A stretch of 64,000 bases of DNA. Origin: Tilletiopsis washingtonensis. Its lineage: Eukaryota > Basidiomycota > Exobasidiomycetes > Entylomatales. Location: positions 1-64,000 of the forward strand of contig NW_020312024.1 of NCBI RefSeq assembly GCF_003144115.1, in the 5' to 3' direction. Below, piece by piece: positions 11,532-22,561 of this stretch. The position numbers and the translations under genes are program-made. Position 1 is the first letter of the stretch. Each line of letters begins with the position of its first letter. The notes beneath the pieces are model-generated. The model was not told the origin of the DNA. It saw nothing but the letters and a program-made list of their open reading frames with translations, and made no database searches.

Positions 11532-13087
11532 TCAGGCCGCCGTGGCCGAGGTCGTCGGACTCGCCGTGCCTGTCCGGGCATAGCTCGGGAAGTTGCGTCT
11601 GCAGCGCCGTGTCAGCGCCGCCCTCGAGCATACACTGCGCGCGACTCACCGGCTGAGCAGCAGTCCCTTGAGGCTGCGAATCTCCGCCTTGAGCACGCCC
11701 ACGTCCAGCCGGCCCTCGCGCTCCGAGCCGCTCTCGCCGCTGCCCTTGGCGCTCGTCGCCGTCTGGGTGAAGCCGTAGCGTGGTGTGAGAGGCGTGGCCG
11801 CGGCGAGCGTCTGGGCATGCAGAAAGGCGTTGAACGAGCCAATCGACTTGCTGAGGTCTGGCACGCTGGCGCTCGTCGTGCCGCCGTGCTTGGCACGTCG
11901 CCGCCGCAGCGCAGATGGCCGTGGCGGCGCAAAGGGGTCGAACTCGAGCCCGTCGGACATCTCAGACGACTCCCAGTCGTCGGACGAGTCGTCGGCCACG
12001 GCCGTGACGGACGCGACGCGTGGGCTGGCCTTGGGCGCGGACGACGAGGCGGAGCTGCGCAGCGCAGCCGCCAGGCGCGTGAGAGACGAGGGAAAGTCGG
12101 GCGCAAGGTGGATTGGCTCGACGGCCGGCTCTGCGGGCGCCTCCTGCGCTTCGCCGTCCTCGGCCGTGCCAGAACCCGCCGCCGCGTCCTCCTTGCTCTC
12201 CTCCTTCTTCAGCGCGCCCTTGTTGCGCGCCGCCTCGGCCTTGGCCTCCTCGGGCCCGCGCTCGAGGTGCCCGCCCTTTTCGTCTGCAAACGAGACGCGC
12301 TTGGCGGCCTTCTCGTCGGCCTTGCCCTCGTCGAGCTCCTGTGCAGTAGCGCGTTCCGCAGCGTCAAGTGGCACGGCACATGGGGCGAGAGCCTTCGTGC
12401 CAAGCGAGTGCAACTGCGAGACGAGCGAGTCGTACAGCTCCACATGCCGCGTGAGCAATTGCGAGCGCGCCGTGAGCATGGCTGTGAGACGCGGCAGGAG
12501 GTAGGTCTGCGGCGCATGTGTCAGCCATTGCACAAGCACGCATGCCGAGCCGCACTCACGCGCCACAGGCCGACGGCGACGGCGCCGATGCCGCCGCTGA
12601 GCACGAGCAGGTAGCTGAGGCGCCGCACGAAGCCCAGCACGACGGCGTAGCGCTCGCGCGGCGTCAGCGGCGGCGGCGCGCCCGCCGAGCCGCGCGCGGA
12701 GTCGGCGTACAGGGCGAGGGGCGAGCGCGGATAGGAGCGCGGCGGCAGCGCCAGGCGGGCGGCGTCGGGCGGCGCATGCATCGGGTCGTCGAAGGCGCGC
12801 GCCGCCAGCTGCCACGCCGCCTCGTCCTCGGCCGGTGCCGCGGGTGCCTCGGATGAGGTTGCAGGCAGCGCAGGCCGCTCGGCGGCGGCGACGGCGGCGG
12901 CGATCTGCGCGTCGGAGAGGCCCTTGTCGCGCAGGAAGCGCTCCTTGTGCGGCTGCGCCGTGGCGGGGAGCGAGGTGAGGAAGCGCACGGCCTGCGCGTG
13001 CTGTGCGGCGTCGGGTGCGGCGGCGGTGCTGGCCTGCGACGAGGGCCCGGCGGCGCTGCTGCTGGAGGACGGGTTCTGCGGTGCCAT
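11532..13087 (-). CDS. PEX14: Peroxin-14 (peroxisomal import docking protein)
   Basis: Three exons (13087-12560, 12506-11650, 11598-11532) encode 483 residues. Residues 32-70 form the Pex14 N-terminal helical domain that binds Pex5 and Pex19 (AVRFLTSL...ERFLRDKGLSDAQIAAAV). A hydrophobic segment at about 147-176 (SYLLVLSGGIGAVAVGLW) is the membrane anchor and runs into TYLLPRLTAML, the usual post-anchor sequence. A charged, acidic/Ser-rich tail follows. The obvious stop at 11646 lies inside a GTGAGT donor; splicing with a CTGAC branch to 11598 adds 22 codons (RRNFPSYARTG...), continuing the helix IRSLKGLLLSR smoothly. Pex14 forms the docking complex for matrix protein import. The start at MAPQNP was chosen because upstream sequence is promoter-like. 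Confidence 0.88.
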
Positions 13088-13450
13088 GGCGGTGTGCAGC
13101 GAGGGACGGTGTGGAGCAGAGGCAAGTGCGGGGAGCGGCCGCGGGCGCTGCGCGCGCCGCGCGTGAGAGGCCGGCGCGGCACCGGCCCGGCAGCCGCGTG
13201 TCGGCTGCACGTGATGCGGGGCACAGGGGCGCCCCTGAACACACGCGGCGGCGAGGGGCCACCTGCCACCCGGCCTCGCCTTGCCTCCCAACCACCACCA
13301 GCGCCATCGTCCGGCGGGCGCACCACAACCTCACGACCTCACGACTGCTCTGTTCCGCTCACGACTACTCTGCTTCGCTCGAGACTCGCGTATCACGACC
13401 CCTCACGACTCTGCCCACGCCCACGCCCGCCCGCCAACGCCTCCACTGCC
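13088..13450. promoter_or_regulatory. Divergent promoter between PEX14 and the 13.5-kb gene
   Basis: 363 bases separate the two ATGs. The right half has repeated CTCACGAC words (around 13330-13410) and a C-rich leader just before 13451. No TATA box is seen, so a shared, TATA-less bidirectional promoter is inferred. Confidence 0.5.
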
Positions 13451-16046
13451 ATGTCCAGCGTCCTCTTTGCACACCCCGCCGCACGCCTCGTCAAGCACAT
13501 CCCGCCCGCCGGCGCCGTGCGCAAGAACGGTCATGTGCCGCGCGACCTGCTCGGCGCCGGCCCGCTCGCCGCCGCGCACGCCGAGACGCTCGGCCACGTG
13601 CTCGCCGCGCACGCCGGCGCGCTGCAGCTCTGCGCCGTGCCCGACCCGGCGCTACCCGGCGGCAGCACGCTCGTGCTGCAGCTCGCCGCACCGCCGCCGC
13701 CCGCCGGCGACGGCGAGCTCGTGCTGCCGTTCCGCCTGTTCAGCAGCAGCGACGCCGGCACGCCGCGCGCCACGTACGCCGGCCTCGGCGCCGGCAAGCA
13801 CGGCGTCGACGGCGGCTCCTTCTGGTTCTTCGAGTCGCCCGAGGAGCCCGGCGCGCTGGATCGTCTGCGCTGGGAGGCAAGTGGCACGGGCAAGCGCGCC
13901 GTGTGGACGGTGTGGCTGCTCGGGTGAGTCCTCACGCGCGGCCGGCGTCACGATGGCGGCTGACACGCCCGGCAGTGCTCCGGCGCCGCTCATCACGAAC
14001 CTGCAAGACCTGCTGGCGACGCATCCTGCGCCCGTAGCGCCGCTGCCGCCGTGGCTGCGCGACGGCGCAACGTGGCGCGACATGTACCTCGCGCTGCCGG
14101 CGCCCGCGGTGGCCGATGTGGCCGAGGAGCCGCTCGCCGAGGCTGAGGAGCAGACGAGCACGCCGCAAGCGGCAAAGAACGGCACGCTGATCTCGCTGCC
14201 GCCGCTGCCCGTGCCGTCTATCCTCGCGCCCACAATGCTCGAGATCCCTGATTCTGCGGCCTCGGTGAAAGACGAGGCCAGCGTCAGCGCCAGCACGCTG
14301 CGCATCCCTCGCCTGCCGCGCGCTGGCACGCCCGCGCCATCGAGCTTCCGGCATAGCCTCGTCATGCTCGACAATCTCACGGGCGATGTGGTCGGCGTGC
14401 TGGCCGAAGGTGTCAACCTCGCCGTGCCACCCTCCGCTTCCGCCCTGTCGCCAGCTGCGTCTGCGCTGAACGCTCCGCCGCGTCCTGTCGCTGCGCGTTC
14501 TGCGCCGCCGCCTCCACCGCCGCCCAAAGAGCCCAAGGAACTGCCTATTGAGCGAGCGGCCAGCATCTACATCGACTCGATGGCGCGCCGGCCTTCATCG
14601 CGCCCAGGCAGCATCCTAGGCGCCGACACGTTCGCGCCGCCACCAGTGCCCGTCTCGAAGGACCACCTGGCGCCGACGTCGCGCGAGTCCGGCACGAGTG
14701 TCTTCTTCAGCGCTGCCGAGTCTGCTGCGTCCGAGAGCGACGCCGAGAGCGACGCAGAAGAGGGCTTCGCGAAGCTGCGTCTCGACGGAGCGGAGGCCAC
14801 GCGGCCGGACCTGCTGCGCGACCAGCGCCGCGAGGCAAGCGCCGCCAGCGACGCCAGCGGCTCGACAGTCGGCGGACCGGCGGTGCGACTCTGGTGCAAG
14901 GCGCGCGGCAAGAAGAGCAAGCCAGAGAAGGCGGCGCCAGAGCAGGTGCTGGCGGCGGTCCCTCGCCGGGAGCTGCAGGTCAGCGAAGCGAGCGTGCGGA
15001 CCTCGAGAGCCGAGACGGCGGCCGAGGAGCTGTGCGCAAGCGCCGCTGCATCTTCCGACGAAGATGCAGCTCCCCAGCCGCTCATTCAGGCCCTAGTCCC
15101 TGCATTGCCGCACCGCGCCGAGGCGTCGCACATCCGCGGCGCCGAAGACGCACTCTGGCGCGCGGCGTTCGAGACGGAGTCCTTGCCGCTCGATGCGCCG
15201 TACACCCACCTTGCCGCTTCTTTCGGCACGACCAAGCAGCAGAAGCGCGAGGCGGTCGACGAAGGCATGGAGATGCTCTCTGCGTCCGAGGCCGCCGCGC
15301 GCCAGCGCGAGACTCGAGAAGTGGCGCCGATGATGCGGGGCGGAACGGTGCTGCTCGAGTTCCTCGCCGGCTCGCGCATTGGCGCGACGCTGCTCCCCGA
15401 CTCCTCCGCGCCGGCTGAGAGCACGGCAGCCCCTGTCAAGGAGGAGAACGCCATGCGCGAAGGTGTCATGGCGTACGTGCCCGTTCTGCCGGCACACTTC
15501 CTGTGGTGGCTCGGCATCTCTCCCTCTGCCAACTCCCACGCACCCGCGGCAGCTCCGTCGCCCGCTGCGGAACCCAGCGCCGCACTCTCGTCGCTCGTCG
15601 CCCTCAGCCCAGACGTCTGGCGCCTGCTCGCGCTGCCCTCCTCGCTCAGCGACACGGTCATCACTGGCGCCTCGAGTGCGTGGAGCGGTCTCAGCTCCTA
15701 CATGAGCCTCGCCTGGGGCTCGCTCCCCGCTCTGTCGCCCTCCGCCGCGTCCGATACAGACTCCAACGGACCGCTGACTCCGTCCGACGTCGACGCGGAT
15801 GCCGTCGAGGTCGACTCTGAGGCATGGGAGTGGCAGGTGCCTGCGTTCCGCCCGGACTCGCTCGACTCGACGCCGCGCCCCGTGTACCGGCGCAAGCGCC
15901 CGCTGCCGTCCGCCATGGGCGGCTTTGCGGTGCGCGAGGCGTCGCTGGACGCGCAGCAGCGAGAGCAGCGCTACTCCATCGTGCACTACGACGGCGAGGG
16001 CATTGGTCGGCGGGCGGTGGTCAGCGTGCCAGGTGTCCGTGCCTAA
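13451..16046 (+). CDS. Uncharacterised 847-residue Ala/Ser/Pro-rich protein
   Basis: Two exons (13451-13923, 13976-16046) with a 52-nt intron containing a CTGAC branch motif. The N-terminal 160 residues look folded (VLFAHPAARLVKHIPPAG, FWFFESPEEPGALDRL). A short conserved-looking segment lies near residue 305 (LVMLDNLTGDVVGVLAEGVN). The middle is low complexity, with a polyproline tract (PPPPPPPKEP) and acidic serines (ESDAESDAEEGF). The last 200 residues again look ordered, with a hydrophobic patch (VPVLPAHFLWWLGISP) and a basic end (YRRKRPLPSAMGGF). I do not recognise the family and assign no function. It shares a promoter with PEX14, but that alone does not imply a peroxisomal role. Confidence 0.8.
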
Positions 16047-16250
16047 GCCGCTGCAGTGCTCTCCTTCCCTGTCCCCGTGCCGTAGACCTGCTCCCAGCCC
16101 ATTCTGCCGCTCCTTTTACGACCTCTGATGCACACTGCCACGCCTTACGCCCATACCCGAGCCGTCCAGAATCTTGATTCACTAGCGAACTCTATGAGAT
16201 AAGCTCTATGGGCAGCGTCGGGCGGCGCGAGTCGCAACAGCTTCGGCACT

Positions 16251-18853
16251 CTAGCCCTGCACGCTGGCAAAGCCGTCGCCGCTCGGGCACCTCTTGCCCT
16301 CGACGCCGTCGGCCGAGCGCATGTAGCACACCATGGCGTCGCGGCACGCCTGGCTGGCACACTGGCGCGCACGCGGCGAGTTGCGGCCCTGGCGCTCGCG
16401 GAAGGTGTCGACGAGCGCCGGCCGCGCCCACATCTCGTCCGTCAGCGCCGCCCAGAAGGTGGCGTTGAGCGGTGCAGAGGCCGGCCACTGGCCCGAAGCG
16501 AGCGGCACCTGGCCGCTGTAGTTGCCCGCCGCCGCGGAGGCGCTGAAGTTTGAGTATGCCTCGCGTGCCGAGTAGAGGTGGCGCCAGACGGGCCCGTGGT
16601 CGGTGCCCGGGAGCTCGGGGAAGGAGGAGACGTCGGCGTAGTACTGGCGGGCGTGCGCGTGAGCAAGCGTGCAGGCCATTCATGCTCAAGTCTCACCTCG
16701 TCGTAGTCGTGCACCTCCCACGTGCCCTCAGTGACAGTGTAGATGCGGAAGGCGCTGTTCACGTTGCTGCCGGGCGTGATGCTCGGCGCCATAAATGCCA
16801 CGGCCTGCGCCTCGTGCGCCGGCGCCAGGGCCGTTGCATTCGACGTGGAATTGGCGGCCTGCGGGAAGAACACGCTGAATTGGTCCTCGTGCGTGTGGCC
16901 AAAGAAGATGTGCGCAATTGTCTTGGGCGAGAAGTGAGCGACAATGTGGTGGAAGAGCGTCGTCGGGTTGTCAAGACCGTTGCTACGTTCCTTGCATGTC
17001 AGCCGCACTCGCAGCAAGGGCCCCTGTGCAGACTCACCTGCCGTCCCAGCCGGTGAGCACGTGGCCCACGATCCACACACGCTCTCCGCGCTTCTCGGCG
17101 CCTTCGAGCTCGTGCGTGAGCCACTTGAGGTTGCCGCTGATGTCTGGCGCGCTCGAGTTGAGGTAGTTGTACACGTTGCCGCGGTACCAGAAGTCGGTGT
17201 TGAGCACCACGACGCGCAGGCCCTGGCGCGGCGACACGGAGAAGCCGCCGTAGTGGCGGCCGACCTGCTGCGCCTCGGCGTGCGTGAACCAGCCCTCGGC
17301 GACGAAGAGGCGGCGCAGGTTGAGCCAGTCGTAGGAGAACTGGCCGCGCGTGTCGTCGGGCAGGGAGGAGGGCGAGGCAAAGTCGGACGGCGCCGTGTCA
17401 TGGTTGCCGATGGCCGAGAAGACGGGGCCAGAGCCGAGGAGCCGCTTGAAGACGTCGTACATGGCCTGCTGCGTGTAGCGCACGAGCTGATGCAGCGTCA
17501 GCGTTGAGCAGCGCCTACTCATGCATGCAGGCGGCTCACCTCGCGCGAGATGTGCCAGACGGCGTCGTGCGTGACCATGTCGCCGGTGTAGAGGCTCATG
17601 TCCACGGCCTTGCCGTTGACGTGCTTGACGGCCTCGAGCGCCGAGAGCGCGAGGGACCACGGCGAGTCGCACCTGGGAGGCGCCGTCAGCGGCAGTGGAC
17701 GCGGCAGGCCGCAACAGCACCCACTTGTAGTTGCCCCAGTACACGGCCGTCTCGGAGACATTGGCCGCCGGCAGCGGCTGTTCGCGCGAGAGCGGCGGCG
17801 CGGCGGCGACGCTGCTGTTGAAGCTCTCGGCGCGGCAGCACTGGCCGCTGGTGCAGCGCGCCTCGGCGCCGACGAGGAAGCGCGGGTCGACGTGAATGTC
17901 CGAGAAGTGCAGCACACGCAGCGTCTTGCCGGGCGTGGCGGGCGAGCGCGGCGCCAGCTGCCGGCGCGTGAGGGCCGCGCGCTTCGAGGCGCCGCCGAAC
18001 CAGGCGTCGAGGAAGGCGGCGTCAAAGACTCGCGGCGCCGGCAGCGGGCAGGCGCCCTTGGCGACGTAGTGGCACAGGTAGCATCCGTCGGCAGACGCCG
18101 ACGTGAGGTTGGCGTAGCTCAGCACCTGCGTGTAGGACGCGCCAAGCGCCGCCGGGGCGTACGTGCGCCGGCACACGTCGGACAGCGCCAGGCCCGACGC
18201 CGTGCCGAGGAAGGCGAAGCGCTCGCACAGCGTCTGCAGCACGCCGGGCACGTGGTGCGGCGCCGAGCGAGCCAGCGTCTGGCCGAGCGCCAGCGCCGAG
18301 AGGCACGTCGCGCAGCTGTCGTTGCCCGTGTTGGCACGGATGAGCGACGTGAGGTTCGCGAGCACCGTCTCGGTCAGGTTCGCTGCCGGCGCCGACGAGG
18401 GGCGCGGAAAGACGGCGTCGCGCGACGGCGCGCCCTGCAGCGGGCATCAGCAGCGGTGCAGCATGCGTCGCGCCCTCGTCGACTCACCGTAATCTGCGCC
18501 GTGGCGAGCGCATCGCCGAACACGCGCGTGTGCGCCACGTCCGACACGGCGGGCCGCGGCACAGCCGTCATGTGTGCATCGGCAGGCGACAGGAAGTAGC
18601 TCTGCCACAGGCTCGTGGGGAAGGCCGACGGCGCCGCATAGTCGACGCTCTGGGGCGGCGCGACGGGCGAGGCGCGCGCCAGGAGCAGCCAGGCGAGCAG
18701 CGGGAGGAGCAGCAGCGGCGGGAGCATGGCGAGCAGCAGGCGGCGCTGGCGGTGCGGGTGCGGGCGTGAGGAGGGAGCAGCAGCGGCGACTGGGAGGAGC
18801 GCCGCCGCCTCGTCGTCGTCGCCCTCTTGAGCGGCGCGAGATGCGGCGGCCAT
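16251..18853 (-). CDS. Acid sphingomyelinase-like phosphodiesterase (saposin plus metallophosphatase)
   Basis: Six exons (18853-18488, 18434-17725, 17672-17540, 17486-17038, 16982-16697, 16643-16251) encode 778 residues. A basic cytoplasmic start is followed by a single hydrophobic span at about 37-56 (LLLAMLPPLLLLPLLAWLLL), so it is a type II membrane or cleaved secreted protein. A saposin-B-like Cys-rich domain follows (DSCATCLSALALG...GCYLCHYVAKGAC). The calcineurin-like metallophosphatase core has all metal motifs: FSDIHVD, YTGDMVTHD, AIGNHD, WIVGHV and FFGHTHEDQF. Many N-glycosylation sites fit a lumenal or extracellular location. The family hydrolyses sphingomyelin or related phosphodiesters; fungi lack sphingomyelin, so the true substrate is uncertain. 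The intron at 17724 uses the donor GTGGGT and restores YKCDSPWSL, a conserved family motif. Confidence 0.92.
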
Positions 18854-19308
18854 CACCGGCGTGGTGAGGGAGCGGCAGCGCGATGACAGGGGCGGAGCAG
18901 CCGCGCGGCACCGCCGGCAAGTGACGCAGCCGCTGTGCCGCAGCCGCACACGACAGCGGCGAGCAAGACACCAGGAACGGCGAATAAGCTAGGCACGCGG
19001 CGAGCGAGGAGGGGCGAGAGGGAGGAAGGACCCGAGGCGGCATCGGCGCCGAGCGCACGTGGGCCGCCGGCTCGCTCCTCCTTAGCGCCGGCCATCTCGG
19101 CGCCCCAGGGGAGCGGCTCCGGGACTCGGGCACGGCGGTGTGGGGACGGCGATGTGGAGGCGCTCGTGTTTCGTGCCTGCCTCGAGGCCTTGGCTTGGCG
19201 GTGCTGCGCATCCTCGTCTGCTCCTCATCCACCACGGCAGTCCTTGCACTGCCCGTCCTGCGCTGCACCCTCGCATCGCCAGCCTCTGGCCACAGTACTC
19301 GCGCCGCC
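18854..19308. promoter_or_regulatory. Divergent promoter between the sphingomyelinase-like and Fmp46-like genes
   Basis: 455 bases between two ATGs on opposite strands. No TATA box or repeat is seen. The right end carries a C-rich leader typical of genes here. Confidence 0.45.
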
Positions 19309-20057
19309 ATGCGCCCGCCGCGCAGCCTCCCGCCGCTCACGCTCTTCCACGACCCCGCCTCGCCGCTCTCGCGCTCGCTGCTGGCGCGCCTGCCCGCGCT
19401 GCTCAGCCCGGCGTCGTCGGCCGCGCAGTCGCAGGCGCGCCTCGGGCCCGGCGAGGCGTACCTGCAGCGCGCGCGCGACGGCGAGACGCCGCTCGCCGAG
19501 CTCGAGGTGCGCAGCAAGCGCACCGAGCCGCCGACGGAGACGCAGTGGCGCCTGTGCGTGGCGCGTGTGGCGCGCATGTATGCGCAGCAGTGCTGACACC
19601 TTGCCGCAGCATCCGCCAGTACGCCTCGCAGGCCAGCAGCGCTGCGCCGCTTGCCGTCAGCGAGCACCTCGCTGCGCAGCATGAGGCAGCCGCCGAGGCG
19701 CCGCCCGCCGCGGCCGGCGACGGCGACACGCACAAGGCCGTGCAGGGCTCGCCCGCCAGCGAGCCCGACGGTAAGACGCGCGCGCGCCTCCTGAACGCCA
19801 AGCGCGAGCACGCCGAGCGCACCGCCATGGCCGCCAAGGGCGCAGAGCAGGCGCCGGCTGAGCAGCAGGCTGACGATGCCACGGCCGCCGCCGCCGCCGC
19901 CGAGGAGCTGCCGATCCGCCTGCGCGACGGCCCGCTGCTCGTGCACTGGGACGCCGGCCTCGTCGCCACCGACGAGCGCGGCGTCGAGCAGATCCTGCGC
20001 ACGCTCGAGGGCGGCGGCCAGGCGCCGGCGCAGGCCAGCTGGTGTGTTGTTGCGTAG
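19309..20057 (+). CDS. Fmp46-like mitochondrial thioredoxin-fold redox protein (DUF1687)
   Basis: Two exons (19309-19553, 19610-20057) give 230 residues. The start LPPLTLFHDPASPLSRSLL is the strand-loop-helix opening of the thioredoxin-like Fmp46 family. The segment LEVRSKRTEPPTETQWRLI, rebuilt across the intron, matches the family's ...PPTPDQLR region. The end (DGPLLVHWDAGLVATDERGVEQIL) corresponds to the terminal strand-turn-helix that normally reads as a VDW-x-NG motif followed by an acidic loop. A low-complexity Ala/Glu/Gln insert separates the halves. The family is annotated as putative mitochondrial redox proteins; no CxxC pair is visible, so redox activity is uncertain. A weak targeting signal (MRPPRSLPPL) is present. 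The last residues may be imprecise. Confidence 0.72.
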
Positions 20058-20597
20058 CCACGTCTGGCGTCAGTCAGCGCCGCCTAGGTCGTCCTCCGTC
20101 ACCTGTCCGCATCGCCCAATGGTCATCCGTCACCTCTGTCAGCGCTTGCTTGCGGTCGTGATGGCGTGTGCGCTGGCCGGACGTCTGGTCAGCAGAGACT
20201 CACATTTCCCGCCTAGCCGTAGAGTCTAGCAGCCCTGAGGGGCATTACAGGCGATGCGCGTGCTCCACACCGTGTCGTCGGAGCGACTGCGTGCGCACTA
20301 GACTGCACTGACGCCTCCCAGTAGCGACGCAGATGCCAGAGCCGTGATGCACATTGCTGCGTCAGCAGCAGAGCACCCTGCCTGGAATAGTGCGCACAAC
20401 TATTCACCAGCACGGCCAGCCCAACGCCGAGCGCTGTGCGGCCGAGTCATGGCCGCGGGGTGTGCGCGCCGCGCGGCGCGCTCGAGTCAGCGGCGGAATC
20501 TCGAACGCGCCGCGCCGCGGGCCGATGAGGCGTGGTGCAGGCAGCTTGATGCCCCGCGCCTCCACCTTCTCAACCCCATCCACACCGCACGCCCAGC
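20058..20597. other. Intergenic, upstream of NAPRT
   Basis: 540 bases with locally lower GC near 20210-20410. It holds the 3' region of the redox gene and the NAPRT promoter. No TATA box, RNA gene or repeat is recognised. Confidence 0.45.
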
Positions 20598-22392
20598 ATG
20601 GCCTCGCTGCTCGACACGGACCTGTACAAGCTGACGATGCAGGCGGCCGTGCTGCGTCACTTTCCCGACGCACACGTCGCCTACCGCTTCACCGACCGCG
20701 GCGCACTGCGCTTCCCGCCCGCGGCGCGCCAGGCGCTGCAGGCGGCCATCGCGCGCCTGGCGCAGCTGGCACTCAGCGACGCCGAGGCGCAGTGGCTGCG
20801 GCAGCAGTGCCCCTTTCTGCCCGCCAGCTACGTCGACTTTCTGCGCTCGTTCCGCTTCCGGCCCGCCGAGCAGGTGCGCCTCGACACCGACGCCGAGGGC
20901 AAGCTCAGCGTGCAGGTCATGGGCCTCTGGCGCGAGGTCATCCTGTACGAGGTGCCGCTCATGGCCGCCATCTGCGAGGTGTAGTGAGTGCACGGCGGCA
21001 GACGCTGCGTGGTGGCGTTGGTAGCTGTGTAGGGCAGGGCGTGGAGAGCGGCGCGGCAGGTGACGTTGGGCGGCTGTCTCGGCGGCGGACTCCCAGACTG
21101 ACGGCTGCACCTGCACAGCTACACGCATGTGGACACGCAGTGGGACATGCGCGGACAACGAGGTAAGCTGCTGCGCTCATTGATGGTCAAAGCTGGCGGG
21201 CCGAGAGATGGCGCGCACCCCAAGGAAGGACCAGCTGGTGTGATGTGCTCAAATCACTCCAGCGCGAGCAAGAACAGCGGAACTACAGGCTCATGCCCTT
21301 GACGCAGCACGGGCGGAGCAGAAGGCTCGCACGCTGGCAGAAGCGGGCATTCGCTTCTCAGAGTTTGGCAGTGAGTGCACGCCTCGCCGCTCAGCACTGC
21401 TGCATGCTTATCGATGCGCCAGCTCGCCGTCGCCGCTCCTACGCAACGCACGTCGCCGTGCTCGAGGGCCTGATCCGCGGCGCAGCCGCAGGGCCAGGCG
21501 CGCTGATGGGCACCTCCAATGTCCACCTCGCACGGCTCTACAACCTTGTGCCCATCGGCACCGTCGCACACGAGTGGCCGATGGCCGTCGCTGCGCTGCG
21601 CGGCTACGACGGCGCAAACGTGACGGCGCTGCGCCTGTGGGAGCAGCTGTTCGCGCCGCCAGCCTTTGAGGCACAGTCGCCGGCGCACGACCTGCGTATC
21701 GCCCTCACGGACACGTTCAGCTCCGAGGTCTTCTTCCGCGACCTGATGGGCAGCGAGGAGGGCAAGCAGATCGCACGCAGCTGGCGTGGGTTGCGCCAGG
21801 ACTCGTGAGTGGCTCTCGCCGTCGCCGCAGCCGCTTTGATCGTTGACGCGCTGCGAAGCGGCGACCCGGCGCACTTTGTGCGGCGCGCAAAAGAGGTGTA
21901 CAATGCGCTGGGCGTCGACTCACGGCAGAAGTTCGTCGTCTTCTCCGACGGCTTGAACGTCGCGCGCTGCCTCGAGCTGCAGAAGGTGGCGCAGGATGTT
22001 GACATCGGCGCGAGCTTCGGTGCGTGCAGTCGCGTCGAGGCGCCCAATCCGCTCGCTCACGCTGGTCACAGGCATCGGCACGTCGCTTACAAACGACTTC
22101 GCCGCTGTCTCCTCGCCATCGCCCGAGGCTGACGTGGACTCGCTGGCGGGCCAAGACGACTCGGCCCCGCGGTCAAAGGCGCTCAACATCGTGCTCAAGC
22201 TGCACTCCATCGAGGGCCGCGCGTGCGTCAAGATCTCCGACGAGCTGTCGAAGAACTCGGGCGACCCGAGCGAGGTCGCGTGAGTGTGGCGTGCGCCCGA
22301 CACGTGGAGCTGAGCTGACGCGCGGAGACCACAGAGCGGTGAAGCGGCGCTTCGGCATTGACGTGGCTGCCGATGCGACCGAGGACGCCTAG
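20598..22392 (+). CDS. NPT1: Nicotinate phosphoribosyltransferase
   Basis: Seven exons (20598-20983, 21119-21162, 21308-21370, 21423-21804, 21859-22019, 22072-22279, 22335-22392) encode 433 residues, the length of yeast Npt1. The start LLDTDLYKLTMQAAVLRHFP is the family signature. Later motifs include REVILYEVPLMA, RFSEFGTRRRRS, GTSNVHLARLYNLVPIGTVAHEW with the conserved phosphorylatable His, ALTDTFSSEVFF, and KFVVFSDGLNV with the terminal FGIGTSLTND loop. The enzyme joins nicotinate to PRPP in an ATP-assisted step to make nicotinate mononucleotide in NAD salvage. Exons 2 and 3 are only 44 and 63 nt; phase and conservation fix both. The stop-like TAG at 20981 is avoided because the donor GTGAGT begins within it. 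Confidence 0.96.
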
Positions 22393-22561
22393 TGGGGCAG
22401 CCGGAGATGTGACAGATGCGATTGCTGCGTTGAGACTGTGACGTAGTGCGATGGAAGCTGGTGTAGGGTATCACGTGTGGAGAGATGTGGGAGAGGCGGG
22501 ATCGAGGGGTCCGCAGGGAGGACGGACGAGGAGTAGAGAGAGGAGCCGGGAGCGCTTGGCG

